From VSJD01 sp964617825 (lineage in GTDB: Bacteria > Verrucomicrobiota > Kiritimatiellia > JAAZAB01): a stretch of 64,000 nucleotides of DNA. The first letter of the stretch is position 1; each line of letters opens with the position of its first letter. Below the pieces are notes generated by a model that was not told the DNA's origin, searched no databases, and worked only from the letters and a program-made list of their open reading frames with translations. Made by a program: the position numbers and the translations under genes. This document shows positions 50,710 to 58,598 of the stretch, in pieces. The DNA lies in contig CAZTWL010000001.1 in NCBI GenBank assembly GCA_964617825.1, forward strand, positions 186,001-250,000. Reading direction: 5' to 3'.

Positions 50710-51588
50710 TCACGGGCGCGCGGATATAACCGGATTTTCCTGCCGCCCGATGCCCTCCACGGCGCAAGCGATACGGTCGCCATCGCGCAGATAAACCGGC
50801 GGATTGCGCGCGGAGCCGATGCCGGCGGGCGTGCCCGTGGCAAGCACATCGCCGGGCTGGAGCGTGATGGTAGCGCTGATATGGGCGATCAGGAACGGGA
50901 TGTTGAAAATCAGATCGGCCGTATTGCCTTCCTGGAAGATTTTGCCGTTGATGCTGGAGGTCAATTTCAAACGGTGCGGATCGGGAATCTCGTCCCGCGT
51001 GACCAGAAAGGGACCCAGCGGGCAGAAGGTGTCGGGGCTTTTGCCGCGGAACCATTGGCCGGCGGCACGCTGGGCCTCGCGGTCGGTGACGTCGTCCAGG
51101 ACACTATAGCCGGCGACATAATCCAAGGCATCGTGTGCGGCCACCCGCCGGGCGGTCTTGCCGATGACAACGGCCAGTTCCACTTCGCCGTCCGCGCGGG
51201 TCACGCCATCCGGCAGGATAATCGGGTCGGCCGCGCCGATCAAGGCGGTCGACGCCTTGCTGAATAAAATGGGGCTTTCCGGGATTTTGGCGTCGAATTC
51301 CCGGGCATGCGCGGCATAATTTTTGCCCAGGCAGACGATTTTGCCCGGACGGGCGATGGGCGGTCCCAAGCGCAGGCCTTCGGCCGGGATCAGCTTGCGC
51401 CTGGGCTCGCGGAGCAGATTGACCAGGCGTTCCGGGCCGAAATGGGTGAAGAAATGTTCGTTATAGTCCTCGATGTCGAACGCCATGGCGCGGACATCAA
51501 GCAGCATGGGCTTGTTGTCGGGCCCGGCATTTTCAAGCCAGATTCCGGGGCGTTCCGCGCCCGGCGTGCCGAAGCGGATAAGTTTCAT
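50710..51588 (-). CDS. Fumarylacetoacetate hydrolase-family enzyme
   Basis: This 292-aa FAH-fold enzyme has the C-terminal catalytic domain CLGKNYAAHAREF, PILFSKASTALIG, the metal-binding acidic residues in GEVELAVVIGK, GYSVLDDVTDREAQ, WFRGKSPDTFCPLGP and GDVLATGTPAGIG. The family cleaves C-C bonds of 2,4-diketo acids or hydrates 2-oxo-dienoates. Close relatives act on 2,4-diketo-3-deoxy sugar acids, which would suit a sugar-acid route with the downstream esterase and glycosidase-like genes. The start 51588 has AAAGGA 6 bases upstream. It is divergent from leuB and is the first gene of the six-gene set. Confidence 0.87.
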   Translation of the reverse strand: MKLIRFGTPGAERPGIWLENAGPDNKPMLLDVRAMAFDIEDYNEHFFTHFGPERLVNLLREPRRKLIPAEGLRLGPPIARPGKIVCLGKNYAAHAREFDAKIPESPILFSKASTALIGAADPIILPDGVTRADGEVELAVVIGKTARRVAAHDALDYVAGYSVLDDVTDREAQRAAGQWFRGKSPDTFCPLGPFLVTRDEIPDPHRLKLTSSINGKIFQEGNTADLIFNIPFLIAHISATITLQPGDVLATGTPAGIGSARNPPVYLRDGDRIACAVEGIGRQENPVISARP

Positions 51589-51724
51589 GATAAATCCTTT
51601 GTGAAATGTCGCTGGTGCGCATGGTTGCCCGAATGCCGCACTCGTGTCAAACAAAAAAGCTTGCGCTACGACTTGCTTCTGGCATAGTAAACCCCCATTA
51701 GGCAACCGTAAACACAGGAGTTTT

Positions 51725-52792
51725 ATGAGCAAACAATACAAGATCGCAGTGATTCCGGGTGACGGTACTGGGCCGGAAGTAATTGGCGAAGGCCTGAAAG
51801 TACTGAATGCGGCGGCCAAGCGCTTTGATTTCAAGCTCGATTTGACGAATTACGATTTGGGCGGCGATCGTTATTTGCGGACGGGCGAGACCTGTCCGGA
51901 TTCGGTGATTGCCGAACTGCGCAAATTCGACGCCATTTATCTGGGCGCCATCGGGCATCCGGACGTCAAGCCGGGCATCCTGGAAAAGGGCATTTTGCTG
52001 AACCTGCGCTTTGCGCTCGACCAATATATCAACCTGCGTCCGGTGAAGCTGTTTCCCGGCGTGGATTGCCCGCTGAAATACAAGGGTCCCGCGGAAATCG
52101 ATTATGTCGTGGTCCGTGAAAATTCAGGCGGCTTGTACACGGGCACCGGCGGAATATCCATGAAGGGGTCGGCGCACGAGGTGGCCATCCAGAATATGGT
52201 GTATTCCCGGTTTCAGGTTGAGCGCTGCCTGCGGTACGCGTTCAACTACGCGCGCCGGCGCAACAAGCGCAAGACCCTGGCGCTCAGCGGCAAGACCAAC
52301 GTGCTGACCTATGTTTTCGACCTGTGGGAACGGGCCTTCAACGAGATTGGCGAGAAGGAATTCAAGGACATCAAGCGCGATTATTATCATGTGGACGCCA
52401 CCTGCATGTGGATGGTGAAAAATCCGGAATGGTTCGATGTGATTGTCACGGAAAACCTGTTTGGCGACATCATCACCGACTTGGGCGCCATGACCCAGGG
52501 CGGCATGGGCATTGCCGCCGGCGGCAATATCAACCCGGAAGGCGTCAGCATGTTCGAGCCCATCGGCGGTTCGGCGCCCAAATATACGGGCCAGAATGTC
52601 ATCAATCCGCTGGCGGCCATCTGTGCCGGCGGCATGATGCTGAGCGAACTCGGCGAGTCCGAGGCTGCCCAGGCAGTGGAGCAGGCAGTCATGAACGTTA
52701 CCGCGCACAAGGTTAAAAACCTGGGCGCCGGCAAGATGGGTTACTCGACCACGCAAGTCGGCGACTTGGTGGCCAAGGGTGTTGCCGGGTAA
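51725..52792 (+). CDS. leuB: 3-isopropylmalate dehydrogenase
   Basis: This 355-aa beta-decarboxylating dehydrogenase of leucine synthesis opens with KIAVIPGDGTGPEVIGEGLK. The substrate loop is ILEKGILLNLRFALDQYINLRP, with VVRENSGGLYTG, Mg2+-binding Asp residues in TENLFGDIITDLGAM, and the NAD loop PIGGSAPKYTGQNVINP. The Leu-rich ILLNLR motif separates it from isocitrate dehydrogenase, which has S-x-N. The ATG at 51725 follows AGGAG. It is followed by asd with a 41-base gap. Confidence 0.92.
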   Translation: MSKQYKIAVIPGDGTGPEVIGEGLKVLNAAAKRFDFKLDLTNYDLGGDRYLRTGETCPDSVIAELRKFDAIYLGAIGHPDVKPGILEKGILLNLRFALDQYINLRPVKLFPGVDCPLKYKGPAEIDYVVVRENSGGLYTGTGGISMKGSAHEVAIQNMVYSRFQVERCLRYAFNYARRRNKRKTLALSGKTNVLTYVFDLWERAFNEIGEKEFKDIKRDYYHVDATCMWMVKNPEWFDVIVTENLFGDIITDLGAMTQGGMGIAAGGNINPEGVSMFEPIGGSAPKYTGQNVINPLAAICAGGMMLSELGESEAAQAVEQAVMNVTAHKVKNLGAGKMGYSTTQVGDLVAKGVAG

Positions 52793-52833
52793 TGGCGCCG
52801 GCGCAAGGCACAGGGAAAGAAGAGGATAAGATC

Positions 52834-53853
52834 ATGAAAAAATATCGGGTAGGCGTTGTCGGCATCGGGGCGGTCGGCGCGGAAATGATCAAGGTTCTGC
52901 GTCAGCGCGATTTTCCGGCCGAGGAAATACGTATTTTGGCGCGCAGCGAACGGGACGAAGTCATCAATGGCGAGACGTTCCACGTCATACCGGCGGCCGT
53001 CGAGGCCTTTAAAGGCTTGGATTTCGCTTTTTTTGCGGGCACGGAAGGCGCCAAGGGCGCTTCCCAGCAGTTCGGCTGGCAGGCGGTGGAGCAGGGTGTC
53101 ATCGTGATCGATAACGGCGACGACTATCGCATGGATTCGCGCGTGCCGCTGGTTATTCCAGAGATCAACGCGCATGCCTTGCAAAAGCACCAGGGCCTGA
53201 TTGCCAATCCGAATTGCAGCACGATCATCGCGTTGATGGCGCTGGCGCCCCTGCATCGCGTCGCGCGCATCCGGCGGTTTATCGCCAGCACTTACCAGGC
53301 GGTTTCCGGCACCGGCCGCAATGCCATGCTGGAACTGGAAGACCAGGTCAAGGCTTATGCCGCGGGCCAGCCGCTGAAACACAGCGCCTATCCGTATCAA
53401 ATCGCGTTCAACGTGATTCCCAAGATCGGCGGTCTCAAGCCGGATATCCCGGGGCATACCAGCGAAGAAGTCAAGATGCGGAACGAGACCCGCAAGATTT
53501 TCGAGGACAAGAAAATCAGGGTGTGCTCCACCTGCGTGCGCGTGCCGGTTTTGAACGGCCATAGCGAAGCGCTCAATGTGGAATTCGACCGGCCCATGGA
53601 TCCGGACGAAGCTCACACCATCCTGGCCAAGGCGCCGGGCGTCAAGGTCATGGACAACATGGAAAGCGACCTTTATCCGATGCCGATTCAGGTTTCCGGG
53701 CAGGACGATGTTTTTGTCGGCCGCATCCGCATCGATGAAAGCGTGAAAAACGGTTTGGTCCTTTTCGCCTGCGGCGACAACATCCGCAAAGGCGCGGCGA
53801 CCAATGCCGTGCAAATCGCCGAGAAACTAATCGAGATGAAGATGAAGAATTGA
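52834..53853 (+). CDS. asd: Aspartate-semialdehyde dehydrogenase
   Basis: This 339-aa enzyme makes aspartate semialdehyde for lysine (and peptidoglycan diaminopimelate), threonine and methionine. It has the NADP loop GVVGIGAVGAEMIKVL, VIDNGDDYRMDSRVPLVIPEIN, the catalytic Cys128 in ANPNCSTII, TYQAVSGTGRNAMLEL, and VPVLNGHSEALNVEF. The start 52834 has AGAGGA upstream; the longer in-frame start at 52792 overlaps leuB's stop and lacks the motif spacing. The final residues give a complete family-length protein. Confidence 0.94.
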   Translation: MKKYRVGVVGIGAVGAEMIKVLRQRDFPAEEIRILARSERDEVINGETFHVIPAAVEAFKGLDFAFFAGTEGAKGASQQFGWQAVEQGVIVIDNGDDYRMDSRVPLVIPEINAHALQKHQGLIANPNCSTIIALMALAPLHRVARIRRFIASTYQAVSGTGRNAMLELEDQVKAYAAGQPLKHSAYPYQIAFNVIPKIGGLKPDIPGHTSEEVKMRNETRKIFEDKKIRVCSTCVRVPVLNGHSEALNVEFDRPMDPDEAHTILAKAPGVKVMDNMESDLYPMPIQVSGQDDVFVGRIRIDESVKNGLVLFACGDNIRKGAATNAVQIAEKLIEMKMKN

Positions 53854-53856
53854 AGC

Positions 53857-54015
53857 CTACTGCGGCTGGGCGCCGGGCAGGCTGGGAGCCCCTTCCCAGG
53901 ATTGGGGAACATTCCAAGGAACATCGGATTGGTCACTGGCCGTCGAGCAGCCCGCAAGCGTTCCGCCCAGGATGGCCAACGCCATCACCCAGCCGGCGAT
54001 CTTAATACATGACAT
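53857..54015 (-). CDS. 52-aa lipoprotein overlapping the coiled-coil gene
   Basis: Starting at the ATG 54015, which has AAAGGG 5 bases upstream, a 52-codon frame reads MSCIKIAGWVMALAILGG, then a lipobox LAGC with Cys23, and a short mature part STASDQSDVPWNVPQSWE ending GAPSLPGAQPQ. It overlaps the 3' end of the coiled-coil gene by 14 bases in another frame, which suggests translational coupling. A similar DxPWNxPxSWEG tail occurs, as I recall, in tiny lipoproteins of PVC bacteria. No function is known. The ideal signal peptide plus ribosome-binding site make chance unlikely. Confidence 0.65.
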   Translation of the reverse strand: MSCIKIAGWVMALAILGGTLAGCSTASDQSDVPWNVPQSWEGAPSLPGAQPQ

Positions 54016-54889
54016 AGTCGCCCTTTTCGCAAGGCATCTGTTGCCAGTCGCTTAAGATTTCGGCCACGACCAGATTGTCCACCACGGTCTGCACGCGCAC
54101 TTTGCCTACGAGCCGGTCGCGGCGGTGAATCAGCAATTCCAGATCGGGAACGATATTCTTGACGCCATCCGGCGATATGCGCATAACGACAAAGTTCCAT
54201 TCCGGATTCACGAATGCCACGTTGCCCAGCATGCCCTTCGGCAGGGCGGCCTTGCGCAATTCCGGATTGATGATTTTATCCAGCTCGGTGACCTTGGCCT
54301 GCAGCGCGTCGTTGTTGTCTTTCAATTCCTGATTTTCGGCTTCCAGGTCGTCGGTCTGCTGTTTCATGGACTCGACATTAGCCAACAGATCGGTCTTTTC
54401 CTTTTCCAGCTTTTGGATGGCCACTTCTTTTTCGCTGATGGTCGCGTTGCGGGCCTCGATGGTCGCATTCTGGTCCTTGATGGTTCCCTGGGCGGCTACC
54501 AGTTCATTGGATGTGTTCTTGAGCGTTTCGATGGTGTTGGCCAGGACCGTTTTGGCGTCGGCCAATTCCGTGCGGGTATCGTTCAGCCGGGTCAGTTGCC
54601 TTTGAGCCGCATTAACCATCTGGTTAAGCGGACCGTCCATGGCCGGCGTCCCGCCCGGTTTCGCCTGGTAAGTCTTGAGCTGGTCCTCGGGAAGAGCGAG
54701 CATGGCGCCGGGAGTGTCGTCTTTTTCCAAAGTGGCCGCCACCTGTTTGACCGCAGCTTCGAGCTTCTGGGTCCGGCCTTTCAATGTCTCGCGCTGTTTG
54801 AAAAGGATGATGCCCAGCACCAGGGCTGTGGCGCTCAGCACAAAAAGCAGAATCACCAAGCTACGCATTATCCATTTGGATTGGAACAT
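54002..54889 (-). CDS. Membrane-anchored coiled-coil protein
   Basis: This 295-aa protein starts at 54889 behind AGGAG. It has one membrane helix (about 9-28, LVILLFVLSATALVLGIILF), a long heptad-rich coiled coil (about 95-225, for example NELVAAQGTIKDQNATIEAR and KLEKEKTDLLANVESMKQ), and a compact beta-rich C-terminus (about 235-295) with NVAFVNPEWNFVVMRI and VVDNLVVAEILSDW. The C-terminal fold looks like the small beta domain of MreC-like or PVC-specific envelope proteins, but I cannot name it. The 52-aa lipoprotein overlaps its end. Confidence 0.7.
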   Translation of the reverse strand: MFQSKWIMRSLVILLFVLSATALVLGIILFKQRETLKGRTQKLEAAVKQVAATLEKDDTPGAMLALPEDQLKTYQAKPGGTPAMDGPLNQMVNAAQRQLTRLNDTRTELADAKTVLANTIETLKNTSNELVAAQGTIKDQNATIEARNATISEKEVAIQKLEKEKTDLLANVESMKQQTDDLEAENQELKDNNDALQAKVTELDKIINPELRKAALPKGMLGNVAFVNPEWNFVVMRISPDGVKNIVPDLELLIHRRDRLVGKVRVQTVVDNLVVAEILSDWQQMPCEKGDYVMY

Positions 54890-55070
54890 GAAGACTCCTG
54901 TCGACAATGACCTTGTCAGCCGCAAGCCAACCATGCCATTAACTTCGCTGAAAATATATAACAAAGGCAGCAAGGTAAGCAACACATTTTTTGAATTAAA
55001 AAAAGATTGTCAAATGGCCGATTCCACGGTAAGAAGGTCCATCCGTGCCATTATAACTTGCGCAAATTCT

Positions 55071-55799
55071 ATGAAGCCTGGACTTTACATCGTCGGCACG
55101 CCGATCGGCAACCTGGAGGATATCAGTGCCCGCGCCCTGGAAACCCTGCGCGGGGCAAATGTTATCCTGGCGGAAGACACGCGCCACACGCGGATTTTGC
55201 TCGAGCGTTACCAGGTCCGCGCCTCGCTGATCAGTTGCCACCAGTTTAACGAGGCGTCCCGGGGGCCTTTGGCCACGGAACGCATTCAGGCCGGCCAGGC
55301 GGTGGCCTTGGTGACCAATGCGGGGATGCCCGGGGTTTCGGATCCCGGGGCTCGCATTGTCAACGCCTGCCGGAAAGCCGGTTGGCCGGTTACGGTCATT
55401 CCGGGGCCGTCATCCGTCACCGCCGCCGTGGCGCTGTGCGGGTTTGTTAGCGGCGGATTTCACTGCGAGGGATTTTTACCCCGCAAGGAAGGCGCCCGTA
55501 AAAAAAGGATGGAACAACTGTGCGCGGAACTTGTGCCGGTGGTCATCCTGGAGTCGCCCTACCGCTGCCTGAAGATTTTAGGCGAACTGAACGACCTGGC
55601 GCCGGAACGGGATTTGTTCCTGGCCCGGGAATTGACCAAACTCCACGAGGAATGCCTTTGGGGTACCGTGGCCGATATTTACCGGCGGCTGGCGGAGCGC
55701 CAGACGGGGAATGATGCGCGCACCGTGCGTGGCGAATTTATAATGGTGCTAAGCCCTTCCGGCCGGCCAAAACGCGAAGCCGAACCCTTGCCAGATTGA
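55071..55799 (+). CDS. rsmI: 16S rRNA 2'-O-methyltransferase RsmI
   Basis: This 242-aa tetrapyrrole-methylase-fold enzyme methylates the ribose of C1402 in 16S rRNA. It has GLYIVGTPIGNLEDISARAL, ILAEDTRHTR, HQFNE, LVTNAGMPGVSDPGARIV, VIPGPSSVTAAVALCG and FHCEGFLPRKEGARKK, then ESPYRCLKIL and ARELTKLHEE. All are diagnostic. The ATG at 55071 has no strong ribosome-binding site. The STAS gene follows 8 bases after the stop. Confidence 0.95.
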   Translation: MKPGLYIVGTPIGNLEDISARALETLRGANVILAEDTRHTRILLERYQVRASLISCHQFNEASRGPLATERIQAGQAVALVTNAGMPGVSDPGARIVNACRKAGWPVTVIPGPSSVTAAVALCGFVSGGFHCEGFLPRKEGARKKRMEQLCAELVPVVILESPYRCLKILGELNDLAPERDLFLARELTKLHEECLWGTVADIYRRLAERQTGNDARTVRGEFIMVLSPSGRPKREAEPLPD

Positions 55800-55807
55800 A
55801 AGCTGCC

Positions 55808-56353
55808 ATGAATGGAAACCAATCTGCCAAAAATGTGCTAGAAGTCGCCCGGCAGGGCGCAACGGCCTATCTGCGCGTCCAGGGGCGGGCCACCTTTGTC
55901 GTCGGTCCGGCTCTCAAGCAATTCGGCACGGCAGCCATCGAGGAAAGCTGCACCCGGATGGTGCTGGATGTGGCGGCTTGCGAAGGCATGGACAGCACTT
56001 TTATGGGAGTCCTGGCCGGCTTGGCCACGCGCCTGGCCCGGCAGTCGGGCGGCAAAATTGTCATGTTGAATGTGTCCGATAAACTACTTGAGATCATGAG
56101 CACCCTGGGATTGGACCAGTTGATCGAGTGCCGCCGGCTGGGTGCGACGCCGGCCTCGTTGGTGGAGCCGCCGCTGACCGCGCAATCCCTGACCCCGATT
56201 GCCGTGCCCGCCGCCGACCTGCAGGCCACCCAGAACGTAATGCTCGAAGCGCATACCGCCCTTTCCGACGTCTCGGCCGAAAACCAGCTCCGGTTCAAGG
56301 ATGTGCTGACATATCTGCGGGAGGATTTGCGCCGGAGGACTGGCGAAGGCTGA
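55808..56353 (+). CDS. STAS-domain anti-sigma factor antagonist
   Basis: This 181-aa protein has a STAS domain at about 10-110 (AYLRVQGRATFVVGPAL, MVLDVAACEGMDSTFMGVL, IVMLNVSDKLLEIMSTLGL). The Ser in CEGMDSTFMG occupies the phosphorylation site of RsbV/SpoIIAA-type antagonists. Unusually it has a C-terminal extension of about 70 residues after the STAS domain. With the PP2C phosphatase immediately downstream it should form a partner-switch: dephosphorylated STAS releases a sigma factor or other target from an anti-sigma kinase, which is not encoded here. Confidence 0.82.
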   Translation: MNGNQSAKNVLEVARQGATAYLRVQGRATFVVGPALKQFGTAAIEESCTRMVLDVAACEGMDSTFMGVLAGLATRLARQSGGKIVMLNVSDKLLEIMSTLGLDQLIECRRLGATPASLVEPPLTAQSLTPIAVPAADLQATQNVMLEAHTALSDVSAENQLRFKDVLTYLREDLRRRTGEG

Positions 56354-56380
56354 TCAATTGCGCATCCGGGGATTGATTTT

Positions 56381-57811
56381 ATGAACTGGATCTTTTGGAC
56401 CATTATATCTGCCGCGGTCCTGGCCGTGCTCTTTTACTTGCGGCGCACGCGCAAGGAGCGCAACGCCCTGCTTCAGGAAAAAGAGATCGTCTATAATTTT
56501 GTGCATGACGTCAGCGAGGCCTTTGCCGAGTCCGCCAGTGGCGCTCCCCAGACCGATTACCTGTTGCATCGCGTGCTGTTTTATGCCCAACAGACGGCCA
56601 AGGCGCGCGCGGGCGCCATCTATTTCCGCGAACCGGATGGCGAAACCCTGCGTGTTCGGGCGGTGGCGGGCCTCTTCCCGCCCATTGCCGGCGCCCTGGT
56701 CGCGGAACCGGAGCCGGGCGACGGTTTTTTTCGGTTCGTGGAAAAAATGGTCCGTGACCAAGTGACATATTCGGGTGGCGGCCTGGTCGGCACAGTTGCC
56801 GCCCAGGGCCTTCCCTTGTTGATCGAAGATGCCGAGCGCGATCCGCGCGTGCCGCGCTTCCGCAGCGAATTTCTCCAGATTCAGTCCATCCTGCTGGCGC
56901 CAATGCGATTTCAAAATACCGTGCTTGGCGTTCTGGTGGTCGTCAACCGGACCGACGATGCGCCGTTCATCCAGTCGGACTTGAATCTCATCCAGGCGCT
57001 GGCCGACCAGGCGTCCGTCACGATCTACTATGCCAAGTTCAACGAAGAATTGGACAAGAAACGGGTGCTTGACGATGATCTGCGCGTGGCGCGCCGGATT
57101 CAAATGGCGCTGTTGCCGACGAAGATTCCCCAGGCGCCGAACATGGAGATTGCGGCGTTCAGTCTGCCGGCCCGCGAGATCGGCGGCGATTTTTACGATT
57201 TTGTCGCCATCGACGACGAGCATATCGGTATAACTATCGCCGATGTTTCCGGAAAGGGCGTTACGGGCGCGATTCTGATGTCCATCTGCCGCAGTGTTTT
57301 CCGGGCGCATGCTCCCGGCTGCTTGAGCCCGGGAGCCGTTCTCAAAGCCATTAATCGGATCATAGCCGGAGATATCCACGAGGACATGTTCATCAGCATG
57401 CTTTATTGCATTATGAACACCAGGACCGCGGAGATCACCCTGGCGTGCGCCGGGCATCCTCGCCCGCTCCTGATTTCGGCCGATGGCGAGGCGGTTCCCG
57501 TGGATGCCGCCGGGATCGCCATAGGCCTGGTGGATACCGACATGTTCGATCGGCGTCTTCAGGAAGCCACTGTCAGGCTCAAGCCGGGCGATATGTGGAT
57601 CCTGTTCACCGATGGCATAACCGAGGCCATGAATGCGGAGAACAAGGAATGGGGTCTGGCCAATCTCCAGCGCGCGGTCGTGACCGGCGCGCGCGTGGAA
57701 AGCGCGGCTTCCATCGTTGCGCGTGTGCGAGAAGAACTATTGGCATTTGCCGGAGATGTGGCACAATACGACGACATGACATTGGTCGTTGTCAACCGAT
57801 CTAAAGGGTGA
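56381..57811 (+). CDS. GAF-PP2C (RsbU/SpoIIE-type) phosphatase, membrane anchored
   Basis: This 476-aa protein has an N-terminal membrane helix (about 3-19, IFWTIISAAVLAVLFYL), a GAF domain (about 55-215, RAGAIYFREPDGETLRV, APMRFQNTVLGVLVVVN), and a SpoIIE/RsbU PP2C domain. In the PP2C domain RRIQMALLPTKIPQAPN opens, the metal-site Asp lies in EIGGDFYDFVAI, and DVSGKGVTGAILMSICR, ACAGHPRPLLI, LFTDGITEAMN and YDDMTLVVV follow. It should dephosphorylate the STAS protein encoded 27 bases upstream when the GAF domain senses its signal. Confidence 0.92.
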   Translation: MNWIFWTIISAAVLAVLFYLRRTRKERNALLQEKEIVYNFVHDVSEAFAESASGAPQTDYLLHRVLFYAQQTAKARAGAIYFREPDGETLRVRAVAGLFPPIAGALVAEPEPGDGFFRFVEKMVRDQVTYSGGGLVGTVAAQGLPLLIEDAERDPRVPRFRSEFLQIQSILLAPMRFQNTVLGVLVVVNRTDDAPFIQSDLNLIQALADQASVTIYYAKFNEELDKKRVLDDDLRVARRIQMALLPTKIPQAPNMEIAAFSLPAREIGGDFYDFVAIDDEHIGITIADVSGKGVTGAILMSICRSVFRAHAPGCLSPGAVLKAINRIIAGDIHEDMFISMLYCIMNTRTAEITLACAGHPRPLLISADGEAVPVDAAGIAIGLVDTDMFDRRLQEATVRLKPGDMWILFTDGITEAMNAENKEWGLANLQRAVVTGARVESAASIVARVREELLAFAGDVAQYDDMTLVVVNRSKG

Positions 57812-57821
57812 GACTATACAT

Positions 57822-58502
57822 ATGAGCAAAAGCAAGGAAAAACATCGCAACCACGAGGATGCGGATAAAAACCACGCAGCTTCAGCCGGCCATGCATCGG
57901 CGCCGGCGGCAGAAGCCGGACAACCGAAGCCCGCGGACCAAAGTCCGGCGCAGAAGGCCGGCGTCGATTCCGCGGCCGGCGGCGCACCGGCCGGCACCGA
58001 GCAGGACAGGAAAATTGAGCAGCTCCAGGATCGTTTGTTGCGGCTCCAGGCCGATTTCGACAATTTTCGCAAGCGGACGCTGCGCGACAAAAACGAGTTG
58101 TTCGACAGCGCCAACCAGGCGCTCATGTTGGAACTTCTGCCGGTGCTCGATCATCTGCAACTGGCCATCCAAGCGGCTTCCGCCCACAAAGCCGATCCGG
58201 CCTTCCGCGAGGGGTTTGTGCTGATTTTCGAACAGCTCATGGGGGCGCTTGCCAAATTCGGGCTGAGCCCCATGGAAACCGAAAAACAGGTCTTCGATGC
58301 GAACCGCTTCGAAGCGGTCAATACCCTGCCATCCGCAACCGAGCCGGAGGGCAACGTGCTGGCTCTGGTCCGCAGCGGATATTTGCTCCGGAACAAGCTG
58401 CTCCGCCCAGCGCAAGTCATCGTCTCCAGCGGTCCGCCCGCGCCGCAAGCGGATGCCGGGCAGGAGAAGGCGAAAGACGGTGCGGATGGCGGCAAAAAGT
58501 GA
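57822..58502 (+). CDS. grpE: GrpE nucleotide-exchange factor
   Basis: This 226-aa DnaK co-chaperone has a disordered charged N-terminus (about 1-65, rich in Ala, His and Pro), a long helix (IEQLQDRLLRLQADFDNFRKR) typical of GrpE, and the beta domain with FGLSPMETEKQVFDANRFEAV and NVLALVRSGYLLRNKLLRPA. It promotes ADP release from DnaK. dnaJ lies 96 bases downstream; dnaK itself is outside the window. The ATG at 57822 follows a GGGTGAG stretch. Confidence 0.93.
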   Translation: MSKSKEKHRNHEDADKNHAASAGHASAPAAEAGQPKPADQSPAQKAGVDSAAGGAPAGTEQDRKIEQLQDRLLRLQADFDNFRKRTLRDKNELFDSANQALMLELLPVLDHLQLAIQAASAHKADPAFREGFVLIFEQLMGALAKFGLSPMETEKQVFDANRFEAVNTLPSATEPEGNVLALVRSGYLLRNKLLRPAQVIVSSGPPAPQADAGQEKAKDGADGGKK

Positions 58503-58598
58503 GCGGAAGCGCTCTTATCTCCGTGTAATCAGGTAACCCGTGTGCATCGCTGGGCGAAGCATCGCGGGCTAAGCTAATGTTAGGAAGGATAGTGTACA

